A stretch of 64,000 nt of DNA from a virus, in IMG/VR virus record IMGVR_UViG_3300042566_001028, positions 1-64,000 of that record; one strand, 5' to 3'. Position numbers and translations under genes: made by a program. The notes under the pieces were generated by a model that was given only the letters and a program-made list of their open reading frames with translations, did no database searches and was not told where the DNA came from. This document shows, piece after piece, positions 55,572 to 62,721 of the stretch; position 1 is the stretch's first letter; every line of letters begins with the position of its first letter.

Positions 55572-55679
55572 ATGGGAAGTAAAGCAAAAAAACCAAGAGC
55601 AATGAGAAGTAGAAGAAGTGGTGTAAAGAAAATGGAATTGGTTAAAAATAATTTGAGAATATTACAAAACTTAAAGTAA
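55572..55679 (+). CDS. Small basic protein, 35 aa
   Basis: A 35-residue, highly basic peptide (GSKAKKPRAMRSRRSGVKK then a leucine-rich helix). The stop overlaps the next start (TAATG). Size and composition suggest nucleic-acid binding or membrane interaction. It is 6 nt after the CsgG-like gene. Confidence 0.6.
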   Translation: MGSKAKKPRAMRSRRSGVKKMELVKNNLRILQNLK

Positions 55680-56488
55680 TGAAAACGTTATTATTGATTC
55701 TATTGTTGGTTCCAACATTGGTATTGTCACAAGTTAGTAGTTGGAGAAGTGGCACAACCACACCCAAAGTAACATCTCCATCTATTCAATCACAAAGAAA
55801 TTCTATAAGTAATTGGAGAACCCAATCACCTAGAGATTTTAATAGACCACAACAAACAAGACGGGGTTCTAATATTGTTATAAATAATAACCCATGGCTT
55901 TGGAACAATTGGGGATGGGGGTGGAACAATTGGGGATGGTATCAACCATATCCTTATATTTGGTATGATGATTTTGGTTGGAGACAAAGAAGTGTAATTC
56001 GTGTATATGAAAACGGAAAGAGAGATACAATTAGAAAAGAACCCGTTTACACTTCATTCGGTATTGGAAAAACAAATAATGAACAAGCTGCATTTTGGGG
56101 TACCATTGGTAGTAATAAAGCATATTTTATCATGGATTATGTAATGACTTATGATATAGATAGAAACCAATACTATCCAAATGGTAATTTAGTTATTGCA
56201 GATTTTCCTGTTAGTGATAAATTATTTAGAAAAGAACATACATTCTATTTAGGTGGTGGTAAAAGATTTGGTAAATTGGGAGTACATGGTATGATTGGAT
56301 TTGGTAATGAAATTTTAAGATACCAGGGAAAAGATGATTTAGGTGGTATATCATTTCCAAAGTCAAATACAAATTTTACAACATTTAAAGTTGGTATAAT
56401 AAGAGAATTTAAATTCTTTACTTTAAAAATTGATACTGACCCAATACGAGGTTATTCTCAAATAGGAATAGGACTGAACAATAAGTAA
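55679..56488 (+). CDS. Exported outer-membrane-type protein, 269 aa
   Basis: Signal peptide KTLLLILLLVPTLVLS. An Arg/Ser/Gln-rich stretch and a Trp/Gly-rich run (NNWGWGWNNWGW) are followed by a C-terminal barrel-like region ending RGYSQIGIGLNNK. The Trp/Gly-rich run could be a membrane- or glycan-binding element. No family recognised. Its stop overlaps the next start. Confidence 0.7.
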   Translation: MKTLLLILLLVPTLVLSQVSSWRSGTTTPKVTSPSIQSQRNSISNWRTQSPRDFNRPQQTRRGSNIVINNNPWLWNNWGWGWNNWGWYQPYPYIWYDDFGWRQRSVIRVYENGKRDTIRKEPVYTSFGIGKTNNEQAAFWGTIGSNKAYFIMDYVMTYDIDRNQYYPNGNLVIADFPVSDKLFRKEHTFYLGGGKRFGKLGVHGMIGFGNEILRYQGKDDLGGISFPKSNTNFTTFKVGIIREFKFFTLKIDTDPIRGYSQIGIGLNNK

Positions 56489-57975
56489 TGAAAAAATGTC
56501 TAGTAAGTTTAATAGTAATTGTTATATCCCTAACAACATTTAAAGTTGAAGGACAAACCTATACCCAATCATTTATAGATAAGTGCACCGGTGAAAGAAA
56601 GGTTGCAACCACAACAATGATAAATGGTAGTGCAACTGTTTCTTTTTACAATGAGGTAAGAACATTTTCACCATTAGAAGTTCAAACAGGACAATTACAA
56701 GTTTGGATAAATCAGGTATATTTAAGGTATTCAACATTAGCATGTCCTACAAATATAGTAGTTCAACAAACGGTAACCAATGCAGTAGCACAAACGGCAT
56801 CAAATGCAGCAAGTAGTGCAGCGAGTAATGCAGCATCTGCCGCAGCAAGTAGTGCAGCATCTGCCGCAGCAAAACCACCTACTATAAATGTGCCGCCTCC
56901 ACCTCCGGCAGCATCGGCACCTCCACCACCTGCACCAACGGCATCGGCACCACCTCCTGCAAGTAGTGGTTCATCGGCACCTCCACCTGCAAGTGGTAGT
57001 TCTTCACAAAGTGGGGGTAGTTCTTCATCATCTTCGTCACAAAGTGGTGGTAGTTCTTCATCATCTGGAGAGAGTTCATCATCTAGCAGTAGTTCTTCAT
57101 CATCATCTGAAACAAAATCGGAGACCAAAACGGAAACAAAGAGTGAATCGAAATCAGAAAGTAAATCTGAAAGTAAGAGTGAAGAAAAGAAATCCGAAAG
57201 TAAGAGTGAAGAAAAGAAAGAAGAGAAAAAATCTGAAGAAAAGAAAGAGGAAAAAAAGGAAGAAAAGAAAGAAGAGAAGAAGGAGGAAAAGAAAAAAGAA
57301 GAAAAGAAAAAAAGTGGTAACTTAAATCCAATGTTAGTATCATCGGATTACTCAGTTGTAGAAAGTGCAGATAGAAAATTTGGTTCTATATTGGGATTGG
57401 GTTGGAGTAGAGCAAGTATGGCGGGTGATGAGATGTTCTCTGCAAACGCAATGATATGGTCTAATTTGAAACAATTTGCATTGGGTGGTGGTTATACTAA
57501 AATGGAATTTAATGACGGACAATTGGACGCCATACACTCTTACGGAGTAACTGGGGCATACTTAGACGGAAACTATATGGGGTTATTAGGATATACATGG
57601 ATTAAACCACATCCTAAATACGGAACATATGGTTATAATATTGGTATGGTAAATTTATTCTTAAAAAATGCAGAGAATAAATTTGATTATTCTATCATAA
57701 CATCAGCGGTTGCATTTTGGACTAAACCGTATCAGTATTCAAAAAAACTTACAATATCACCACAAGTATTTGTAATGTCATCACCTTTATCTTACAATTC
57801 ATCAACGGGTGGAACAACGGTAAATAGACATGCAGGATTTTTAATGGGTTCATCTTTTGACTATAAATTAAGTAAAAGATTTGGATTCAGTTTTAACTAC
57901 AAATTTAATGGTTCTACACAACCAGGAACACCACTATTACATATGTTTTTGGTAGGTAGTAGAATGATGTTATAA
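56488..57975 (+). CDS. Exported barrel protein with long low-complexity region, 495 aa
   Basis: Signal peptide near residues 1-23. Residues about 90-275 are low complexity: an Ala/Ser run, a Pro/Ala run, a Ser/Gly run and then a long Lys/Glu/Ser run (nucleotides about 56780-57315). The C-terminal 215 residues form a barrel-like domain (LTISPQVFVMSSP, SFDYKLSKRFGFSFNYKF) related to the protein at 50417. The Glu/Lys run may form a rigid stalk spanning the periplasm. Low-complexity DNA here makes the length prone to slippage. Confidence 0.72.
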   Translation: MKKCLVSLIVIVISLTTFKVEGQTYTQSFIDKCTGERKVATTTMINGSATVSFYNEVRTFSPLEVQTGQLQVWINQVYLRYSTLACPTNIVVQQTVTNAVAQTASNAASSAASNAASAAASSAASAAAKPPTINVPPPPPAASAPPPPAPTASAPPPASSGSSAPPPASGSSSQSGGSSSSSSSQSGGSSSSSGESSSSSSSSSSSSETKSETKTETKSESKSESKSESKSEEKKSESKSEEKKEEKKSEEKKEEKKEEKKEEKKEEKKKEEKKKSGNLNPMLVSSDYSVVESADRKFGSILGLGWSRASMAGDEMFSANAMIWSNLKQFALGGGYTKMEFNDGQLDAIHSYGVTGAYLDGNYMGLLGYTWIKPHPKYGTYGYNIGMVNLFLKNAENKFDYSIITSAVAFWTKPYQYSKKLTISPQVFVMSSPLSYNSSTGGTTVNRHAGFLMGSSFDYKLSKRFGFSFNYKFNGSTQPGTPLLHMFLVGSRMML

Positions 57976-57986
57976 TTGAAAAATGT

Positions 57987-57996
57987 TATATTTATC
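57987..57996 (+). promoter_or_regulatory. Candidate late-type promoter TATATTTATC
   Basis: A one-base variant of TATATTTATA, 16 nt before the nuclease start; no TTTGG upstream. Confidence 0.3.
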
Positions 57997-58012
57997 CTAA
58001 AGTAAAATCAGG

Positions 58013-58648
58013 ATGAAAAAAGTATTATTGTTAGTTACACTATTAGTTATTAGTGTTACATTATTTGCACAAGATGTAGTAGTATTAAAACATACAAATT
58101 ATACATCACATTTCAGTAAGTCAAAAAAATATCCAGTAATGGTAGAGTGGTGGGAAACCAAAGCAAAAGTAGGTTGTCCAACTCCATTACCTCGTAAAGA
58201 TAATTTCAAACCAGACCCATTGTTACCAGTTGAAACTAATATTGGAAACGACTATGTTGGTAGTGGGTATGATAGAGGACATTTGATGCCAGCAAAATCA
58301 AATCAATGCCAAACTCAAGCAGTTCAAGATGAGTGTTTCTACTTTTCTAATATGGTAGCACAAACACATAGATTGAATGCAGGAGATTGGAAATCATTGG
58401 AAACCTTAACAAGAGAAATTGCTGCAAGAGAAGATAGTGTTCACATTTGGGCAGGTAATGTTGGTGAGATTAAAAGAATTGGTAAAGTTGCAGTTCCAAA
58501 ACAATGTTGGAAAGTTGTATATTCAAAGACATCAAACGAATGGATGTTTTTCTTATTTGAAAACGACTTATCAAATCCAGATGGAATAAATAATAATAAA
58601 GTTTTAAGAGAAGATATAGAAAAATTAACAGGATTAAAATTTAAGTAA
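58013..58648 (+). CDS. Secreted DNA/RNA non-specific endonuclease (NUC1 type)
   Basis: Signal peptide KKVLLLVTLLVISVTLFA (cleaved near Gln20). The catalytic DRGH motif is at residues 87-90 (YDRGHLMPA) followed by NMVAQTHRLNAGDWKSLE with the metal-binding Asn. The 211 aa match the family's core. Exported nuclease in a phage could degrade DNA of incoming competitor phages in the periplasm or extracellular DNA. It has a lone candidate late promoter. Confidence 0.9.
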   Translation: MKKVLLLVTLLVISVTLFAQDVVVLKHTNYTSHFSKSKKYPVMVEWWETKAKVGCPTPLPRKDNFKPDPLLPVETNIGNDYVGSGYDRGHLMPAKSNQCQTQAVQDECFYFSNMVAQTHRLNAGDWKSLETLTREIAAREDSVHIWAGNVGEIKRIGKVAVPKQCWKVVYSKTSNEWMFFLFENDLSNPDGINNNKVLREDIEKLTGLKFK

Positions 58649-58650
58649 AG

Positions 58651-59091
58651 ATGTTCGTACCAAACCACTTACACCTATTGGTAAAAGGGTATATGAAAAC
58701 CCCACCAAAAACGGAAAAAACCTTAAACATATGGTTTACACAATTAGTACAAAACGTAGGAATGAAAGTGGTAGCAGGGCCCACATCAGTCTATGTAAAG
58801 GAACCAGGTAATGAAGGAATAACCGGAACCGTTACTCTAGCAACCTCACATGCTTCAATTCATGTGTGGGATAATGAAAATCCGGCCATGTTTCAATTTG
58901 ATTTATATAGTTGTTCAAACTTCACACCAATGCAAGTGTTAGACCACATTGACGATTGGTTTGGATTGAATGAAGCACATTGGCAATTCATTGATAGAAA
59001 TGGTAGTGAGTTTTTAATATTAGATTCAGGTCACTATAAAAAAAGTTTGAATAGTAAAATAAAAGATATATTCAAAAAGAAAAAATTCTAA
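58651..59091 (+). CDS. S-adenosylmethionine decarboxylase-like protein (SpeD type), 146 aa
   Basis: HLHLLVKGYM, GPTSVYVKEPGNEGITGTVTLATSHASIHVWDNENP and FDLYSCSNF follow the order of class 1b AdoMet decarboxylases, pyruvoyl enzymes making decarboxylated SAM for polyamines. The Ser that becomes pyruvoyl (Ser66 before His67) is kept, but the residue before the cleavage site is Thr65 rather than the usual Glu, so self-processing is uncertain. speD genes are known in cyanophages. It starts 2 nt after the nuclease gene. Confidence 0.8.
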   Translation: MFVPNHLHLLVKGYMKTPPKTEKTLNIWFTQLVQNVGMKVVAGPTSVYVKEPGNEGITGTVTLATSHASIHVWDNENPAMFQFDLYSCSNFTPMQVLDHIDDWFGLNEAHWQFIDRNGSEFLILDSGHYKKSLNSKIKDIFKKKKF

Positions 59092-59745
59092 ATGAGTTAT
59101 TTAGTAGCAAACATCCCACCAATAGAAGTTTATGTAGATAAAAGATTTCTATATGATTTTCAAAAAGATGAGATGGGTAATTATTTGGGTGATGGTGAAT
59201 GGGAAAGAGGTCATTGGGTTAGTGTAAAATCAATTCCAAATCGTGCACTATTATTTGAAACTTATATTGACAAGTTTGGTGCAGTATATGACAAATTACC
59301 TATACATGCATTCCGTTGGAGACCATTAGAAACGACAGATAAGGTGTTTCCTTTGGATTTCTTACAACTTTGGGATTGTTTATCATATAACATATCAGTC
59401 ATTGAAAAAAGGGTATTAAGGGGTGTTAAAACCTATACTACAATGAAAGACCATTCAGTAGTAGAGGGTGATTATCTTTTTACAATTGATACATCACATT
59501 CTGACCCAAATGAAATTGATTGTGGGTGGAGTGAAACACCAAATGAACATAAATGTTATAATGTGTCTAAATTGGAAAATGGCCAACTATGTGCACAACC
59601 AAATAATAGGACTAGATTTTATCAACCTAGTAGAACTAATGGTGTTTCTTTAATACCTTATTTTAGATATTCTACAAAAGTGTGGAAATGTGAGGATTTT
59701 GGAAAGTGGAGACCATCCGATACAAATTGGGATTACACAGAATAG
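59092..59745 (+). CDS. Hypothetical phage protein, 217 aa
   Basis: A soluble protein with no signal peptide; motifs such as HWVSVKSIPNRALLFETYIDKFGAVYDKLPIHAF and PLDFLQLWDCLSYN occur in hypothetical proteins of several large phages. Conserved Trp/His/Cys positions hint at a catalytic or structural site but I cannot name a function. It starts at the SpeD-like stop. Confidence 0.7.
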   Translation: MSYLVANIPPIEVYVDKRFLYDFQKDEMGNYLGDGEWERGHWVSVKSIPNRALLFETYIDKFGAVYDKLPIHAFRWRPLETTDKVFPLDFLQLWDCLSYNISVIEKRVLRGVKTYTTMKDHSVVEGDYLFTIDTSHSDPNEIDCGWSETPNEHKCYNVSKLENGQLCAQPNNRTRFYQPSRTNGVSLIPYFRYSTKVWKCEDFGKWRPSDTNWDYTE

Positions 59746-59785
59746 TAATATATAACTTGTTGATTACTAACAATTTATAAGTTTA

Positions 59786-59816
59786 TTTGGTAATTCGGGA
59801 TATTTATCGTATATTT
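59786..59816 (+). promoter_or_regulatory. Phage promoter upstream of tmRNA operon
   Basis: TTTGG at 59786-59790 and TATATTT at 59810-59816, spacer 19 nt. It drives the 63-aa gene at 59872 and probably the tmRNA that begins 2 nt after that gene. Confidence 0.82.
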
Positions 59817-59871
59817 GAGTATATCAAAGAAAAATTGATACTTATTGTTATAACAACAAAATAATTTTAAA

Positions 59872-60063
59872 ATGGAAAATCAAAAATATTGTATAATTGA
59901 TGTAACTTTAGATATCAATAATCACATTGGAGTAGTAGATTTATCTTTAGAAGAAGCACAACAATGGATAATGGACAATCAAACTCAATTAGAAACTCCA
60001 GTAACCATAGGTGAAACAACTTTCCCTGCTCAATTCATATATAAATCATATCCTTTAGTTTAA
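59872..60063 (+). CDS. Hypothetical protein, 63 aa
   Basis: A short acidic protein (DVTLDINNHIGVVDLSLEEAQQWIMDNQTQLETPVTIG) of unknown family. Its stop is 2 nt before the first base of the tmRNA, so the two are likely on one primary transcript that must be processed. That linkage is notable, but no functional link is established. Confidence 0.7.
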   Translation: MENQKYCIIDVTLDINNHIGVVDLSLEEAQQWIMDNQTQLETPVTIGETTFPAQFIYKSYPLV

Positions 60064-60065
60064 TT

Positions 60066-60429
60066 GGGGATGCTTTGGAATTGATTGCTATGTAAATGGT
60101 AATATCACATGTAGACAAAGTAAGAATGTCTTTAAATACTTACAAAACAATAACTGACGAAAAGTCAACTATGACTTACAACGACTTAATGGCGTTTGTA
60201 GGTATGGATTACGCTGTAGCAGCCTAACCAATCCCGCACACATCGTGGGACTTTAAATAGAATGTGAAATTGAGTGGAAACTAACTGAACTCAAAATCGA
60301 GTTAGAATATTGATTATAATGAAATAATAAAACTTATATATTTGTCAGTTGTGAATAACTGAATAAACATGTGAGATGCTGATATTATTGATTTCTAGTA
60401 AGACACGAGTTCGACTCTCGTCATCTCCA
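60066..60429 (+). ncRNA. ssrA: tmRNA (ssrA)
   Basis: The 5' end GGGGATG pairs with CATCTCC (60422-60428) to form the acceptor, including the G-U at the third pair that marks alanine identity. The T-arm ACGAG/CTCGT with loop TTCGACT is at the 3' end, and the 5' side has GGAATTGAT in place of the D-like loop. An open tag ends DYAVAA followed by TAA at 60225-60227; GTA just before GGT (60201) suggests resume at Gly, giving GMDYAVAA, though a GCG start is possible. A helix with CCCGCAC/GTGGG follows the tag. The length, 364 nt, is normal for tmRNA. Confidence 0.92.
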
Positions 60430-60489
60430 CAAATTTATTTAAGTATGGTAATCCTACTAACACAACTAGCGGACTTAAATAAAAAAATA

Positions 60490-60520
60490 TTTGGTAACTT
60501 AAAAAAGTTATCGTATATTA
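60490..60520 (+). promoter_or_regulatory. Phage promoter of initiator tRNA
   Basis: TTTGG at 60490-60494 and TATATTA at 60514-60520, spacer 19 nt, preceded by TCG. The tRNA starts 10 nt downstream. Confidence 0.85.
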
Positions 60521-60530
60521 CATTTAATAT

Positions 60531-60602
60531 CGCAGGATAGAGCAGAGGTAGCTCACGTGGCTCATAACCACAAGGTCGGAGGTTCGAATCCTTCTCCTGC
60601 AA
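60531..60602 (+). tRNA. tRNA-fMet (CAT), initiator
   Basis: The acceptor CGCAGGA/TCCTGCA has the C1-A72 mismatch that defines bacterial initiator tRNA. Anticodon CAT sits in the loop CTCATAA. Of the three consecutive G-C pairs normally closing the anticodon stem, one is T29-A41. The D-loop is short. It has its own promoter. Phage-encoded initiator tRNA is unusual. Confidence 0.9.
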
Positions 60603-60606
60603 CAAA

Positions 60607-60692
60607 TAAGATGATTGGTTGAAGCCATCAAATAATAAAACCGATTGAGTGACCTACCCAGTAGGGAAGAAAGCCGGACACCGATTATCTTA
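60607..60692 (+). ncRNA. Structured RNA element E1
   Basis: A 13-bp closing stem (60607-60619 with 60680-60692, with G-U pairs) encloses a hairpin CCTAC/GTAGG (60653-60665). AACCGATT at 60639-60646 can also pair with the 5' strand, so two alternative folds exist. A T-run follows. The element resembles E2 at 63150-63227 in its GATTGG stem and AAAGCC end. No known class matched. Confidence 0.5.
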
Positions 60693-60710
60693 AAAGTTTT
60701 TTGAAATAAA

Positions 60711-60741
60711 TTTGGTAATGTTAAAAATGTTTCGTATATTA
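60711..60741 (+). promoter_or_regulatory. Phage promoter, first of tandem pair
   Basis: TTTGG at 60711-60715 and TATATTA at 60735-60741, spacer 19 nt. It reads toward the large RNA, 103 nt upstream of a second identical-type promoter. Confidence 0.82.
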
Positions 60742-60813
60742 CATAAGTAAATGAGAAACAATAGGTGATGAAAGATACTCGTTATTAAATTTACAAAAAA
60801 AGTTTTAAATAAA

Positions 60814-60844
60814 TTTGGCAGAATAAAAAATTATTCGTATATTT
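60814..60844 (+). promoter_or_regulatory. Phage promoter, second of tandem pair, at large RNA start
   Basis: TTTGG at 60814-60818 and TATATTT at 60838-60844, spacer 19 nt. Transcription would begin near 60851, giving the 5' end of the large RNA. Confidence 0.85.
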
Positions 60845-60850
60845 ATTAAA

Positions 60851-61930
60851 ACCGAAAGAAAGTTCTTTAAAAGATTGAAAATATTTTACATAGTGAGTTC
60901 GTCTCACATAGTAAACAACCGCCGCCTATGGTGGTTAAATAAACTACGAAAGTAGGATAAAGTGGATGTATTAAGTGATACATCTGCGGCTACTCTCCCC
61001 GTAAGGAGAGACTAGCTTGAGTAGGCAAGTGGGATATCATTCTCGCTAAAGTAGTTGAGGGTAACACTTTAGGCGAATAGTGGGAATGGTTGGGGTAGTA
61101 TAGATACTCCGACTGAGTTGGGAACAACAATAAGAATAACCCATAGAATATCAGTAAGAAGTGTAGACTTAATCCCTCTACATCATTGCGGTATTCAGTT
61201 TCAAAGTTATCTTAACATCAAGCCATCCGAAAGGACGCAAGATAAGATAGTGTACAAGTGGTGTTGTTACCATCCTTATATAGAGTTTGCCAAAACCTAT
61301 ATTTGAAGATGACTTAAAAAACCGCAGTAGGGATATTGCATCGGGTAGTTTAGTATTCTCTCGTTCAAAAGATGAGGGAGCTAGTGGTAAACCACTACCT
61401 GAATAATTCTATAAACTAAAACTCAATTTTGAATAGCATTTTCAAAAAATACAATTTAAAAATTAAGCTTAAGTGTTTACCAGTTGCAGATGAAAGGTGT
61501 GTACATAGTTAAGAGTTGTTCTTAGCCACGATACCTCCGCAAGAGGTCTGTGATTCTACCGAAAGGTTTCTAATTCCGCAAGAACTAATCAGGCTGCGAG
61601 GCTTGAAGAAAATGATTAAGTAGAGAGTAATCGGCAACTTAAAGACTGATAGTCTAAAATCATCCACATTGAATTGGTACTACTCAAAAGGTAGTGGAAA
61701 CGGAAGGAAACAAATAATCTTTCTAAAGCTGGTTCACCAAATAGAGTATTCTCATCTATTTATAAGCGGTTTTAGTGTAATAGTAGCACTCCTAGCATTC
61801 CAGTTAGGGAGAGGTGGGGCAGAACCATTTTACCGCTCAATACGAAGATTTTCGTGGTCTACCTTTTTGGCTGTTTCTTACTCAACAGTCGTTTCGTTTA
61901 AATTAGACCTAAAAGATAGAACGATATAAT
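60851..61930 (+). ncRNA. Large multi-hairpin non-coding RNA (about 1.1 kb), GOLLD/ROOL-like candidate
   Basis: No credible protein frame covers this region, yet it is packed with perfect hairpins: 60893-60907, 60917-60936, 60944-60955 (GAAA loop), 60965-60984, 60993-61010, 61092-61110, 61207-61245 (outer stem TTATCTT/AAGATAA around a TCC-GAAA-GGA loop), 61382-61397, 61533-61547, 61558-61567 (GAAA), 61679-61695, 61842-61855 and 61869-61890. Tandem promoters precede it and it lies in a tRNA array. GOLLD and ROOL RNAs, giant structured RNAs of phages, sit in just such places. The 3' end is approximate; it may run on to the terminator at 62317. Class membership is unverified. Confidence 0.7.
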
Positions 61931-61935
61931 AAAAT

Positions 61936-62130
61936 TGGAAGTAAGTGTTTTGGGGAGGATTTTGACACTAAAAATGCAATCAGAAACGATACACGATTGC
62001 CGGATTCGTAGTCGTACACTACAAGAGTTACCGCCTCCTATAAACTCTATTTTTGTGCAAAGTAATTTAATGAGGCTAGTATTAACCGGAGCATGACTTG
62101 ACGTGGCGTATTTTGAAATTGAATTACTTT
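61936..62130 (+). ncRNA. Second structured RNA or 3' domain of the large RNA
   Basis: Stems GCAATC/GATTGC (61976-61981, 61995-62000), GGAGG/CCTCC (61954-61958, 62034-62038) and an 11-bp stem AAGTAATTTAA/TTGAATTACTT (62060-62070, 62119-62129) indicate a folded RNA. No promoter precedes it, so it is probably on the same transcript as the large RNA. Identity unknown. Confidence 0.5.
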
Positions 62131-62166
62131 TTAACATTAAACAAAAAAATTAGATATATATTAACA

Positions 62167-62256
62167 ATGAGAACTCTAACACATACACTTTGTAGTCAAC
62201 CGAATCAGATTTGGATTGGCAATTTCGTGCAGTTAGAGGATACGGATGTAGGATAA
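62167..62256 (+). CDS. Possible 29-aa microprotein
   Basis: An ATG-initiated frame of 29 codons between the structured RNA and a terminator. It has no Shine-Dalgarno and contains a small hairpin (62201-62215), so it may be part of the RNA instead. Kept only as a possibility. Confidence 0.15.
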   Translation: MRTLTHTLCSQPNQIWIGNFVQLEDTDVG

Positions 62257-62283
62257 AATGTAATAATTTTTGAATAATATTGA

Positions 62284-62317
62284 AAAACCTCTGACTAAAA
62301 AGTTAGGGGTTTTTTTG
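62284..62317 (+). terminator. Strong rho-independent terminator
   Basis: A 13-bp stem (62284-62296 with 62301-62313, three G-U pairs) with loop AAAA and a T-run. It ends the transcript containing the large RNA and separates it from the tRNA cluster. Confidence 0.92.
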
Positions 62318-62321
62318 TTTT

Positions 62322-62403
62322 GGGAGTATCGCATAGTGGCAATTGCGGCTGACTGTAAATCAGCTCTCTTTCGAGTTCGGTGGTTCGAGTCCATCTACTC
62401 TCA
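62322..62403 (+). tRNA. tRNA-Tyr (GTA)
   Basis: Acceptor GGGAGTA/TACTCTC (one G-U), anticodon loop CTGTAAA, T-loop TTCGAGT and a longer variable region as expected for bacterial tRNA-Tyr. Encoded 3' end is A-CA rather than CCA. Confidence 0.9.
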
Positions 62404-62409
62404 CAAAAT

Positions 62410-62483
62410 TCTCACTTAGCTCAGTTGGTTAGAGCGTCGCACTGTTAATGCGAAAGTCCTAAGTTCAAGTCTTAGAGTGAGAG
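62410..62483 (+). tRNA. tRNA-Asn (GTT)
   Basis: Acceptor TCTCACT/AGTGAGA, D-arm GCTC/GAGC, anticodon stem TCGCA/TGCGA with loop CTGTTAA, T-arm CTAAG/CTTAG. Discriminator G is followed by CA. Confidence 0.92.
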
Positions 62484-62492
62484 CAAACAAAA

Positions 62493-62565
62493 GCGGATGT
62501 AGCTCAATTGGTAGAGTGCGTTCCTTCCAAGTACGAAGTTGCAGGTTCGAGCCCTGTCATCCGCT
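62493..62565 (+). tRNA. tRNA-Gly (TCC)
   Basis: Acceptor GCGGATG/CATCCGC is perfect; anticodon loop CTTCCAA gives TCC; T-arm GCAGG/CCTGT. One mismatch in the anticodon stem (T-T). Discriminator T, then CA. Confidence 0.9.
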
Positions 62566-62645
62566 CAAACGGTTACCAATCCGGAACACGCCTGGAAGTT
62601 TAGTGTATTAGCACACCAGGAAATGGTGATAACAAAATTGGAAAT
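62566..62645 (+). other. 80-nt spacer with a hairpin
   Basis: Between tRNA-Gly and tRNA-Gln is a stem CCTGG/CCAGG (62591-62620) enclosing GTG/CAC. It looks partly tRNA-like (GTTTAGTG..TTAGCAC) but lacks a T-arm, so it may be a decayed tRNA or a processing signal. Confidence 0.35.
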
Positions 62646-62716
62646 TGTTCGGTGGTGTAACGGTAGCACAATTGTTTTTGGTACAATTAGTTCTGGTTCG
62701 AATCCAGCCCGAATAA
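62646..62716 (+). tRNA. tRNA-Gln (TTG)
   Basis: Acceptor TGTTCGG/CCGAATA (with one G-U), anticodon stem ATTGT/ACAAT with loop TTTTGGT giving TTG, T-loop TTCGAAT. One T-arm pair is mismatched (T49-C65). Confidence 0.88.
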
Positions 62717-62721
62717 CATAT

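Noticed and set aside
56780-57315. Repeat-like low-complexity DNA considered as CRISPR array or tandem repeat element
   Set aside because: The repeats are degenerate codon runs for Ala/Ser, Pro/Ala, Ser/Gly and Lys/Glu in one long frame, with no spacers.
60607-60692. Self-cleaving ribozyme (hammerhead, pistol, twister) in element E1
   Set aside because: The conserved cores (such as CUGANGA...GAAA) are absent; only the stem arrangement is vaguely similar.
61669-61929. 86-codon frame inside the large RNA region
   Set aside because: It overlaps several strong hairpins, has no ribosome signal and no recognisable protein pattern; RNA structure explains the region better.
60851-61930. RNase P RNA or 23S rRNA fragment
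   Set aside because: No conserved RNase P motifs (such as GAGGAAAGUC) or rRNA segments were recognised.
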